In this document: positions 18,959-28,217 of the stretch, piece after piece
How positions within the stretch are numbered: the stretch's first letter is position 1
How the letters are laid out: every line of letters starts with the position of its first letter
Source of the DNA: Chara braunii
Lineage: Eukaryota > Streptophyta > Charophyceae > Charales > Characeae
Reading direction: 5' to 3'
Assembly (NCBI GenBank): GCA_003427395.1
Contig: BFEA01000095.1
Span: forward strand, 463,704-494,815
Length of the DNA: 31,112 bases
Translations under genes and position numbers: made by a program
The notes under the pieces: model-generated
Told to the model about the DNA's origin: nothing
Databases searched by the model: none
Seen by the model: the letters and a program-made list of their open reading frames with translations, nothing else

Positions 18959-19062
18959 TTTGCTGTCTAGTACGCGGTGAATTCCACTAAGCTCATCACT
19001 GCTTCCCGGCCTCTCTCGACCGCCATTGTCATTAGTTCCTCCTTCGGTCCTACTATCTCTCC

Positions 19063-20985
19063 CTATGGGTCATTTTTTTCTCTACGTCCTCGAGTGGTGA
19101 CTGGTCCTTCTCTAAGTTCTGCTACTACGGCAGGTGCCCCCTTTTCCAAAGTCTGGATCAAGAGTTCTCCTGATGTGCACTCCTTGCTCATCATTTCATT
19201 ATCCACCGCGAGAGTCCCTCCTTTGTATTCGAGGAATGCGTCTATGGGCTCCGCACCCTCCACCCCTTCCGGAGTGATGCAGACCCGGCTCAGCCCATCG
19301 GCCTTGTTCCTAACTCCTGCAATCCGTTCGATCTTGTAATCGAACTGCCACATAAATCCTACCCATCTCCCCACCGTCGGGTCTATAGGTCTGTAATTCT
19401 TTCGGGCCCCTGCAACATTCGTTGGATCGATCCTAAGGATGAACCGCCTCCCAAATAGGTAGGCCTGAAAGGTCTTAAGGCAGTGCAAGATGGCTAGGAC
19501 CTCCTTCTTGAACTGCGAGTACCGCCGCTCTGCGGAGTTCAGGGTTCTACTTTCGAACCTAATTGGCCTCTTTTTTTCTCCCTCATCCCTTTGAATCAAC
19601 ACGCCTCCTACCGCTAAAGGTCCTTCATCCGTCTCTAGGATGAAGGGTCGTCCTACTTCGTCATTAAAACAAGGTGCGAACAGGGCGGCTGTCTCAGATC
19701 TCAATATGTCCTTAAGCTTCTGGACTGCTCCTTCTCGCTCCTCCGTCCAATCCATGGTTCCTTCCTCTCTGATCATAGCCCAAATAAGTTCCGCAATCTT
19801 GGCAAAATTCTTAATGAAGATCCTCCAAAAACCGACCACGCCTAGGAATGCTCTCACTTCCGTTGTAGTGCGCAGGGGGGTCGGCCACTGCGATATCTTG
19901 TCCGTTTTCGCCGGATCTGGCTTCCTACCGTAAGCACCGCAGCGAAATCCTAGTATGGTTACTTCTGGTACTTCTAGAATACTCTTTGGTCCACTAGCGA
20001 TAATGTTGTATACTAGGAACCGGCGGAGCAAGTCCTCGATGTCTTGTAGATGGTCCCATACAAACTTTCGGATTCCCGGTTGGACTTCTGTCTTGTCCTT
20101 CTCCTGCGCATCTTTGATTGGATTGTCATCGATATAGGGCTCACACTTTTCCAGAAACATGTCCCCGACCACGACGAGCATTCTGCGCTGCGCTTCGGCC
20201 ACCACGTTTGTGAATCCCATAGGGGTCATTTGCATCTGTAGCTGGCCTACGGGGGTGTGCATAGCGGTGTACGACCTGTTCTGGACATCCAACGGGAGCT
20301 GGTTGTACCCTGAGTACAGATCTATCAGGGAGTAAATGCTCCGACCGGCTTGCGATTCTACTAATAAGTTAGCCTGAGGTAGCGAGTCAGCATCCCGGAT
20401 GGTTACCGCATTCAACTTCTGCAGATCCTGAATCCACCTTAGTGTCTTGTTAGACTTTCGAAAGACGAACCACCGGTTTGCGTATGGCAACGTCGTAGGC
20501 TTCGCAACGAAGGAGTCCATTTTTGCTTGGAGGAGGTCTGTCACATCCCCTGCTATCCCAAATTCATAGGACGGCCCCTTGTCATTCCAGCACTCATGTT
20601 CTACTTTGTGGATTCTGAGCAGAGGGATCAGCTTCGCATCCAGTCGTCCCTTCTGGTGATCACTAAAGGCAAATGTCAAGTGAAACTCCTGGCAGGTCCT
20701 TTTGATCGGGCGGGTTTCCTCTTCCGTTAGGAACCCGTCTATCACTATCTTCATTGTGTCAGCTACCTCATCTGGTATCCGATGTCCCTCCGTCGCCCTT
20801 CTTTCTTGGATTACTTGAAGGACCTCTTCCTCCTTCTCCATAGCCTCTTCCTTTGATGTCTCTAGCAGGATCGAGATTGGTTTTGTTTTCTTCCCTACCG
20901 GCTTGTACTTTCGAACACTTCCTTCCGGGATCTTTCTCCTAAAAAATGAACAGTCGGAATCACCCTCGTTGCCTCTACGACTCAT
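19063..20985 (-). CDS. reverse transcriptase-RNase H (pol)
   Basis: This 640-codon frame starts at ATG 20985. RT motifs appear in order: WIQDLQKLN at about 184-192, SLIDLYSGYNQLPLD (motif A) at 219-233, TPMGFTN (motif B, altered from the usual PFGLTNAP) at 254-260 and YIDD (motif C) at 284-287. The thumb region contains LGFRCG and AFLGVVGFWRIFI. RNase H follows, with ETDEGPLAVGGVLIQ at 451-465, a conserved E495 and D520, and a GVRNKADGLSR tail at 557-567, which normally links to integrase. The ETDEG replaces the commoner TDAS. Its start overlaps the protease stop as ATGA, so it is either translated by reinitiation or the product of a frame change. It is the most complete enzyme in the element, but it lacks its integrase. 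Confidence 0.85.
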   Translation of the reverse strand: MSRRGNEGDSDCSFFRRKIPEGSVRKYKPVGKKTKPISILLETSKEEAMEKEEEVLQVIQERRATEGHRIPDEVADTMKIVIDGFLTEEETRPIKRTCQEFHLTFAFSDHQKGRLDAKLIPLLRIHKVEHECWNDKGPSYEFGIAGDVTDLLQAKMDSFVAKPTTLPYANRWFVFRKSNKTLRWIQDLQKLNAVTIRDADSLPQANLLVESQAGRSIYSLIDLYSGYNQLPLDVQNRSYTAMHTPVGQLQMQMTPMGFTNVVAEAQRRMLVVVGDMFLEKCEPYIDDNPIKDAQEKDKTEVQPGIRKFVWDHLQDIEDLLRRFLVYNIIASGPKSILEVPEVTILGFRCGAYGRKPDPAKTDKISQWPTPLRTTTEVRAFLGVVGFWRIFIKNFAKIAELIWAMIREEGTMDWTEEREGAVQKLKDILRSETAALFAPCFNDEVGRPFILETDEGPLAVGGVLIQRDEGEKKRPIRFESRTLNSAERRYSQFKKEVLAILHCLKTFQAYLFGRRFILRIDPTNVAGARKNYRPIDPTVGRWVGFMWQFDYKIERIAGVRNKADGLSRVCITPEGVEGAEPIDAFLEYKGGTLAVDNEMMSKECTSGELLIQTLEKGAPAVVAELREGPVTTRGRREKNDP

Positions 20986-21947
20986 GGTTGAATACTAACT
21001 AGCTTCCCATTTAGGCAATATCCCTTTTGCACCTCTCCTTTGAACTTGGCCAAGGCTGCTGAATCCACTCCTACCTTGTGATATCTGAGAGCCTTGATGA
21101 GTTGTAACAGATCGGGGATCTCGAGTGCGACCTCTGGCACGTTTATGCGTACTTCTTTCGGTTTGGGCAGGCTAGCACCAAGTTCGACCTCTGACTCCTT
21201 TTTTGCTACCATAACCCCTAGGACTTCGTCCTCCTGCCTCCTCTTCTTTTGGGGCAGGCCCATCTTGATCCACTCCCTCTTGTTGAATGCCTCCTCAATT
21301 ATGATTTCCACCCTTTCTCTCATACCCTCCATCCGTGCGAAGGCCCCTTTTCGCGTGCTATCCTCGAACGACGGCGACCACGTTGCCAATTTCCCCTTAG
21401 GAGGGTCTCCTCCCGTTCCAAGGAGTCGGAGGAGCTCTCCCCGGCCGGTCACGAGGTCCTCTATGTCTACCATGCATGAGCCATCGTGCAAGTGCATGCC
21501 TATCATCTCCACGTTCGCGCAGCACGGTCTCCCAAGGATAATGTCGTGGTCCATTTCCTCCATTACGGTCATCCGCTGAAACGACCAGATCGATTCCCTG
21601 ACTTCTGCCCTTACAGCACATTTCGTGACGTACCCGGCGAACGGGATTTCCCCGCCTGCGCCCCGGATGCTCCCTGTTACTTCCTTGTTTATCGTACATC
21701 CCGTGATCGTTGCGAAATCTCTCCTTATGAGAGTGATTTCTGCTCCCCCGTCTACTAACGCGTCGGTATGATGAGTCCCGATCTGGATTTTCAGCTTCCC
21801 TACGGGCAGTGCATGAAAGCTAAGCTTTGTCCTGGGTGGTGACCTTATGACCTCGCTGCCCTCTCGGTCAGGCAAGCTCAAACGAATGTCCGCAAAAGCT
21901 TTCTCGAGATCCTCCAAGTCCCCGTGACTCCTCTGAAGGTTAGCCAC
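20982..21947 (-). CDS. retropepsin-like aspartic protease region
   Basis: The frame opens with a GTG at 21947 and no nearby ATG, so it is normally read as part of a longer polyprotein. The active-site motif ALVDGGAEITLI lies at about 63-74; the usual D-S/T-G-A is D-G-G-A here. The second hallmark, HDIILGRP, is at 134-141. Upstream, LEDLEKAFADIRLSLP is a conserved linker to gag. The C-terminal 150 residues are charged and lead to RT. In the frame of this ORF, protein-like sequence (FPEGEREEEAPQKV) continues about 45 bases upstream of the gag stop, so a one-base indel upstream, rather than initiation at GTG, best explains the break. Confidence 0.8.
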   Translation of the reverse strand: MANLQRSHGDLEDLEKAFADIRLSLPDREGSEVIRSPPRTKLSFHALPVGKLKIQIGTHHTDALVDGGAEITLIRRDFATITGCTINKEVTGSIRGAGGEIPFAGYVTKCAVRAEVRESIWSFQRMTVMEEMDHDIILGRPCCANVEMIGMHLHDGSCMVDIEDLVTGRGELLRLLGTGGDPPKGKLATWSPSFEDSTRKGAFARMEGMRERVEIIIEEAFNKREWIKMGLPQKKRRQEDEVLGVMVAKKESEVELGASLPKPKEVRINVPEVALEIPDLLQLIKALRYHKVGVDSAALAKFKGEVQKGYCLNGKLVSIQP

Positions 21948-22629
21948 TTTTTGCGGAGCTTCCTCCTCCCTCTCTCCTTCTGGAAAATTGGGGGTTGTCG
22001 CCTATTTCTACTCGCCGCCGAGTCAACAGTTGTCTAAGCCCTTTGAGCAACCTAGGGCTAGCCTGCAGCATGGTCTGAAAGGACACCGATACCATGGTTC
22101 CTAGTAACTTGCTAATGGTGTCGTCGATCTCAGGCAAGGATAAGATGGGGATTTGGTACCTTAACTTCTTCTTGGCCGCGGTAACTTTATCTGTAGGCTC
22201 CTCTTCCCTAGGTTTCCCATAGACCTTTCCTGGTTCCTTAGCCTCAGGCTCTGCCTGGGGCTCCGAACTTCCAGCAACCTCCTCCATCACGGTATCACGT
22301 ATAATCCTTTTTCCAGCTGTTTCTAATCGAGTGGTTGCGTTCACCCTATCACGTCCGTCGTTTTCCAAAATAAAGTTGACCTGCGGCCCGCGCCCCCGGG
22401 GTTGATCCCAGATGATCTCGCCCACCGGTTCGGCTTCCACGACCGTTATTTCTAACCCGTTGAGCATGATGACGGCTTGCCGCATCCCTTCTGGCGAGTT
22501 CCAGTTCACCCGTTCCCCTTGTGGTCCAAATATCTCCCCCTTTAATAAACTGGTACACCTTCTTTTCAAAATCTCATGGTTGAGCTTTGGGCACGCGCGC
22601 ACATAATGTCCCATCGCGGTACAATACTT
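21940..22629 (-). pseudogene. gag C-terminal part with CCHC zinc knuckle
   Basis: This segment is in the same frame as the capsid segment upstream and is separated from it by one TGA (22630-22632). Immediately after that stop comes KYCTAMGHYVRACPKLN, which is a CX2CX4HX4C zinc knuckle missing only its first cysteine, exactly where the TGA sits. The knuckle binds nucleic acid in retroelement nucleocapsids. Downstream is a long charged linker with no further domain recognised, ending at TAA 21940. The end overlaps the protease frame by 8 bases. Confidence 0.8.
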
Positions 22630-24153
22630 TCATTGCTCGTTAGCAGGATCTCTCCGTCTGAATCCCCGGTTGGCCACACCTGGCGGAACCACAGCTTCCT
22701 GGGGAGGGAGGGCGGGTCGAGACACTTGCGCCTGCATAACCAGTAGCACACCCTCCATCCTTTCGATTTTATTGTCGACCCCATGCACCTGCTCATGTAG
22801 ACTTTCAATCCCCTTCTTTACCTTGTCGTCCGCTCTACCAGTCAGATCTATGACCTCACCTTCCTTAAGCAAGGCCAATAACTCGGTCACTACCGTTTTT
22901 TCGGCCAGATCCGTTACCGTACTGAAATCAATATCCTTAGTGTTTACAAATTTGCTCGTCTGTTGGTAAGTCGACAGGATCTTGTCCTTGTCGAACTCGG
23001 AGAACTGTTTGAGGAAGTACTTACTCATTATTCGGTCCGTAACCCCGGGGATTCTTACTGCTACCAAAGTAAACTCCCGTAGGAAGTCATTGTACGTCGC
23101 GATGTTCTTCCTCTGGACTGTCGTTAAATCGGCCTCCGTTGCCATCTTCTCTGCTGCCAGATACTTTCTCATCATCACATCCTGGGTTTCTTTCCAAGAC
23201 CGGCTCGCGGTCACGATGGCCATTATGTCCCGTCCTAGGCTCAACGACACATGCTGCCCCAGGTGGTCCATCTTCTCCTCTTCGGTCCATTTCAACTGCG
23301 CAGCCAGATTCTCGTAATCTATCAGGAATTGCGTGATGTTTGTCCCATCAAACGTCAACTTTTTCTTAGCATCCGCTAGGTAGCCTTGATTTTTGTTCAG
23401 TGCTCGCGCGAGGGACGACACTATCTTCTTAAGGTCGCCCTCGGAGCTGCTGGCCTCGCCTGCCATACTGTTATCCGGACCTTCCTTGCCGGTCTTCTGT
23501 CCCTCCCTGGTTTTCGCAATTCCTTCTGGGTCAAACCATCCCAACACTCCTTCCCTAAGGCTCAAGAGTCCTTCGCACCCTCGCGTTACTGGTGGCGTGG
23601 TCGGCAGGCGGCTAGCCCTACTATCTATGGCTGGCGGGTTTGTAGCCTTTTCCGCCTCCATCCTCGGAGAGTTCTCTCTCTCTTTCCTTCTCTTGCCCGG
23701 CGTTCCTCCACGGTCACTACCTTTATTCCCTTGTCTAGTCCCACCACGGCTGGTTTTCCGTTCGTCCCGGGGCTCCTCCTGTAGAGGGCCTTCTTCGTTC
23801 CCAGTCATCATTTCCTCAATCAATCTTGCCTTGTACTCCGCGGTCTTTTTTTCTATCTTGGCTTGTCTGCGCTTTGTATCCGTGACCCTTACTTTCTTAG
23901 ACACGGCTCCTTCCGAGTTTCGGGGGTTTGTCGTGTCCTTATTTTTGCCCTCCTTGGTCTCATGAGTCCCTTGCCTGCTTCCCCTGACTTTCCCTGAGCT
24001 TTCTCCTTAGAAGATCTCCTTCCGGTTCCCTTTGGTACCATCCGGATTTATCGATTCTCTGTCCTTCTGCCCCTCTTCGCTTTGTACGGCATTGCCTCCT
24101 AAGCCTGGTCCTCCTTCACTCCTACGTTTACCCGCCTCTTCCTCCGTTGCCAT
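22630..24153 (-). pseudogene. gag N-terminal and capsid part
   Basis: The frame begins at ATG 24153 with MATEEEAGKRR and stays in frame to 22630, except for TAA at 24007-24009. Downstream of that stop no ATG occurs before the basic VSKKVRV phrase, so the original start is the ATG at 24153. The N-terminal 180 or so codons are charged and disordered. The capsid-like domain begins at FDGTNITQFLIDYENL (about 23350) and includes LKWTEEEKMDHL, RSWKETQDVMMRKYL and YFLKQFSEFDK, matching the retrotransposon gag helical capsid. A coiled-coil-like VDNKIERMEGVLLVMQAQV precedes the knuckle. Confidence 0.8.
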
Positions 24154-24562
24154 ACTTGCCTACTTCTGCATAACCTCAGAACAAACGAAGTGCGAGGCAT
24201 TTAGATTCCCTAGGTTCCAGTCGTGTTGGTTTTACCCCTTTTATTTGATAATTAGGCTTTTTCCCATTCCCATTTCCTGATGGCTTCCTTCATATGGGGC
24301 CGCGTCCGGCTCCGCTGCCCCACCGAGCTAAGGGCGTGACTTAGCTACCCTTATCACTTGTTCGTTTAAAGCGCCCTTATTCCGCTGGTCGGTGCGTAGG
24401 GATCCAGGCGGCAACCTGCTAGGACAGTTTTTCCTGCATAGTGTTCACCGTCTAGCGGTTATTGATCATCCGGGTCCGAGGCCCCCTTTTCCTATCTCTG
24501 TTGGTGAGCCTTCGAACGTAGCGGACTGTACTTGATTTGCCCTACAAGCTCGCCTGCGGGTC
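24154..24562. other. spacer between gag and the tandem protein family, no gene seen
   Basis: On the minus strand this is where a gag leader and primer-binding site would be expected. I see no sequence complementary to an initiator methionine tRNA 3' end and no repeat partner near the 3' end of the element. Confidence 0.4.
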
Positions 24563-25378
24563 CTAGTCTCGTTCTCGCCCTCGTGGCCCTTCCGGTTCCG
24601 TAGGTTCCTCGAATGGTTCAACCACCCCTGCTAAATAACTCTCTCCTATCTCGATTTCTCTTTCAATTATGCGTTCGCATCCCACCCAGTCTAGTCGTGA
24701 CGCCCTAAACATCAAGATGTGGATAACTTCCAGTAACTCGTGGGCCCTGTTTCCCCATAACGGCCCATGTTCCACAGCGATATTATAGAACATCCCAATG
24801 GTAGGGGAGGGAAAGTGGCCTGCCCAGACTATCGTTGAGTCTGCCAGCTCCCGCGCCCGTGCGAGGCCCCCAAAAACGAGGTCTATCATAAAACGGGGAA
24901 CTCGGCACCTTAGTGGTGTGGTTGGTGCCCTGAACTCCCTCCAACCTCCCATTTCCACCCGGGTAAGTAATCCCACGTTCCTCCTACCCCTGACTGATTG
25001 TCCTATCCGGGTCAATGTCCGGGCGGCCCTTCGAAAGACCGATGCCAGTTCATGACCTTGTGCTATTTCTAACCCCAACGAGTGTCAGTCGATCTCAGGC
25101 AGATACATGGTCCCGGTAACTTCCAGATTGGAATACAGATCGTCCCCGGGTCCTCGATTGAGTCTCATCTTTGTCCACCGACATTCTACCAACATGAAGG
25201 CGGCGTCCCGTCCCAAAGTCACGGCCCGCCATTCTATGTCAAATCCCCGATAGGTAGAACTCGACGGGAGGGATACTTCCCATCGTCCACCGTTATTCCA
25301 AGGCGGTCCGGGGTATCGGGGCTGGCGTTCCATTCGCAAACGGGGCTGGCATTCCATTCGCTCACGTCTTGCTGCCAT
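24563..25378 (-). pseudogene. tandem unknown-protein family, copy A
   Basis: 272 codons from ATG 25378 to the stop at 24563, with a single in-frame TGA at codon 98 (25085-25087). It belongs to a family of four adjacent homologous units. Shared phrases in order are an AFMLVECRWTKMRL phrase, an LEVTGTMYLPE phrase ending at the TGA, EIAQGHELASVFRRA, VPRFMIDLVFGG, ELADS, VEHGPLWGNRAHELLEVI and IIEREIEIGESYL. The TGA sits exactly where copy B has tryptophan. Two near-identical 23-bp phrases (25316-25362) make a small local duplication near the N-terminus. No known domain, signal peptide or membrane segment is recognised. The first ATG upstream is at 25411, so the start is uncertain. Confidence 0.6.
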
Positions 25379-25487
25379 CGTTGCCTTGGTGATTTCTTGC
25401 ATAGTCCACATAGAAAGGGTTACAGCCAATCCCAAGAAACCGCCCACCTACTGCCTTCCTTGTCCTTCGTGTTTTCATTGCTCTTTT

Positions 25488-26288
25488 CTAGTCAAACCAT
25501 CCCTCCATACCCCTGGGAGCAGTAGCCTCTTCTGGCTGTTCGTACAGCCGGTAGAGATCATCTATGTAGGTCGCGCCCCGACCTACCTCTCGCTGGATGA
25601 CACTCCACATGGCCTCATCGCTTATTTGTGGGACTCCCGGCCTAGTATTTACTACTGCCCGTAGAATGCAAAGCACCTCGCGCCCCTGTTCGTCCCCAAA
25701 AGGCCCCATCTCTAGGAAGGTCCGATAGTATTCTCGATACATTAATGCTTCGTCAAGATTAAGCCTAGTTACGACAGTCACTTCCTACTCCACTCGTTCT
25801 ATGCCTCCCATTAGCCTTAGCAGAAAGGGCGGTAAACTCATCCGTACGACCTCATTGGGCAGCTCAAAGATCCCTGCCGCGACAATTCTTACATCGGTCG
25901 TCACGTCGTCTCGTTCTGGGACTGCGAACTCAAACCCCTCTCGCCAAGTTATTTGCCATGCTCCTTCAAACATTCGCAAGGGGTCATCCCCGGAAGCCAA
26001 GGCAATCCCAAAGGTCCGCCACCCTTCTTCCGACAGGTGTAAGGATCCTGTCGCATGCACTCGCCCTGGGAGGTCCAAATCTACGCCCCCGAACTCCCCT
26101 CTCGCACGCCATTCCAGCTCCACTAGTAGGTACACCGTGTACTCCACCAACTCTACCCCCACCTAGTCCATTCCCGGATTGCTTACCGCATTTCTTGCCG
26201 GCGGACTTATTTCGACCCTTCCTTCCGATACCCTTGGTGACAGGATCTCGCGAGGTCTATCCCCCCAGAAAGTCATTCGCCGGACCAT
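25488..26288 (-). pseudogene. tandem unknown-protein family, copy B
   Basis: 267 codons from ATG 26288 to the stop at 25488, interrupted by TAG at codon 42 (26163-26165) and codon 168 (25785-25787). Family phrases: MTFWGDRPREI near the start, VYLLVELEWRA, VHATGSLHLSEEGWRTF, IALASGDDPLRMFEGAW, VRMSLPPFLLRLMGG, FLEMGPFGDEQGREVL and VIQREVGRGATYIDDLY, ending EGWFD. It is the best copy for defining the consensus because the reading frame never shifts. Function is unknown. About 300 bp of AT-richer spacer separates it from copy C. Confidence 0.6.
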
Positions 26289-26595
26289 CTTGAAAACGCC
26301 TCCTTTCCTGCTTCCTTAGTCCGATTGCTGCACCCACCGAGATTCCATGCCTTTCGTGTTTTAGTCTCTCAGTCCTTCCCTACTTATCGTACACTGGTTC
26401 TTGCTGCTATCCACGACCCATACACGTACAATTCTACCCCCCCGCTTTTTTCGGTTGCTGCCACTTCCTTCTTGTTTCGATCCTTATGCACCATCTACGG
26501 TCTAATGTAAACACTCCCTTTCTTATGTTACACCTCAACTCACAAGCACCTTCCACACTCAGGCCTTTTTGCGTTTTTCGCTCCCTCGGCCTCAT

Positions 26596-27341
26596 TTAGT
26601 CGAACCACAACACCTCAAATAGTTTAAAGACGTCGTCTGCGTAGGAGGGTGCGGTCGCCGCCTCCCTGCTAACTATGGCGTCCCAAGACTCCGCCCCTAC
26701 CTCTAGGCGGTCATACCTGTTTATTCTTAGGACGATGATGACTTCCTCGGCTTTATCTCCGTAGAAGGGTCCATATTTCAATGAGAGCCTATAGAACTCC
26801 TCAGTTAGCCAGACACACTCTATATGCACCCTCCTCATGGAGTCGGCTACTTCCAAAATGTGTTCAAACCCTCCAAACCACTCGGCTATGAACTCCGGTA
26901 CCCAAGCCGTTATCCGTAGACTTGGAGGCTTAAGTTTCTTCCATCCTCCCATCACAACGCTGCTACTAACTTCGTCCCATCCCTCGTTGGCGAACCACTT
27001 GCCTTCTTTTCGGGTTCGGGCCTCTGCATTCCCTAGAAGCCACATCGGGTCCTGTCCCATTGCTAACATAGTGCAAAACAGGTGTCATCCATCCTCGGAA
27101 AGGACAATCGTTCCGACTGACTCCACCTTGCCTTCTGCTATATTATCCCAACCTTCCTCTTCCCTTATCGGGTTCCAAATCCGCTCTATCCATACATATG
27201 ACAAGTCCTGGGCAACCTCGAACCCAATCCAGTCGCACGTGGTCCCCCTTCATCCGTTTCCTGTTGGTATATTTCTCCTCTGAGTCGCCGTGGTTCCCAA
27301 CCTTTGAAGGTGTATTCCATCATCCTTTTTTCCCTAGTCAT
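26596..27341 (-). pseudogene. tandem unknown-protein family, copy C
   Basis: Starts at ATG 27341 with a segment containing MEYTFKGWEPRRL (compare MTFWGDRPRE in copy B). It then changes frame at a run of five G (minus strand, 27244-27248) and continues with LSYVWIERIW, VESVGTIVLSEDG and TGA (27085-27087). After that come MLAMGQDPMWLLGNAEA, WVPEFIAEWFGG, EVADS, KYGPFYGDKAEEVIIVL, SREAATAPSYADDVFKLFE and the end WFD. The TGA coincides with the tryptophan of copy B and the TGA of copy A. About 248 codons in total. Confidence 0.6.
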
Positions 27342-27404
27342 CTTTCCCTTTCCTGCACAATACCAGGCCACCCGTCCTCCCTAAATTGAGTTACCCATCC
27401 CCTC

Positions 27405-28217
27405 TTAGAAGTCCCAGTCCTCTATCTCTTCATCTTCGTCTTCATCACTGAAGTCGTCCTCCTTACCATATATCATCTCCCTTACCCCATCTAGAAACGT
27501 CTCCCCTATTGCCACGTTCCTGTAGACTATCCCCTAATGCACAGTGCTAGGGACAAAGATATTGTCTATGCTAAGGCAGTTTAGTATCTCGGCCATCTCC
27601 TCCGCCCAGTTCTCCTCGAACGGCCCTATCTCTACTGATAACTGAAAAAAAAATTGCCTAGCACATTGGTATAGCCCGAGGTTCGTCATGGACTAGCATA
27701 TCCGTACTAGCCTGCTCCGAGTTCCGAAACCCGCATCCATTAGGAAGGGGGGCAGCACACATCACATGGTTCTAACGGGTCGCCTCATGCTTCCTCTATC
27801 CCCAAGTTCCACCCGTACGTCTACCCTGTCCATTTCCATTTCCCTTCGCTGACATGCAACCCACACGATCTCTGCTTCCGCCTTCCTAAACAACTCGTCC
27901 GGCGTATTCCCGAGTGCCAATTCTATGACCATAACATTCTCCTCATCTTGCGACAAGTAGACCCACCCCCGAGCTTTCACTGTTCCCCAGAATTCCAAAT
28001 CCATTAAACTTGGCGACAACCTTGTCAAGCTAACATTAGTCCATACCGTCTCTATCCATAGGAACGCGTCCTTCCATTCCAGCATCACGGTTTTATATGC
28101 TGCTTCAAGGTCCGTCCACGCCCCATCTTCCGGGAGGACGACCGACACCCCATCCCTTATGTCTACTGGTATCTCTGGACCGCTGGTATAAGTCGGGGGA
28201 GACAACCATCACGCCAT
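27405..28217 (-). pseudogene. tandem unknown-protein family, copy D
   Basis: 271 codons in one frame from ATG 28217 to TAA 27405, with four internal stops: TGA at codons 3 and 152, TAG at codons 175 and 228. Family phrases: DAFLWIETVWTNVSLTRL, GTVKARGWVYLSQDEE, IELALGNTPDELFRKAEA, LPPFLM, SVEIGPFEENWAEEMAEIL and AIGETFLDGV. The C-terminus is very acidic (DDFSDEDEDEEIEDWDF), unlike the other copies. The TAG at codon 228 aligns with a tryptophan conserved in copies A, B and C. No relative is seen further right, so the array seems to end here. Confidence 0.6.

Larger units (their letters stand above)
18662..24153 (-). mobile_element. Ty3/gypsy-type LTR retroelement, internal region, defective
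   Basis: Reading on the minus strand the order is gag (24153-21940), aspartic protease (21947-20982), reverse transcriptase/RNase H (20985-19063) and integrase C-terminal remnant (18958-18662). Protease before RT before RNase H with integrase last is the Ty3/gypsy order. Defects include TAA and TGA stops in gag, a frame change between gag and protease, and a missing integrase core. No LTR pair or primer-binding site could be recognised on either side, so the true boundaries are unknown. The wording of the proteins resembles Chara retroelements from memory. Confidence 0.85.
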
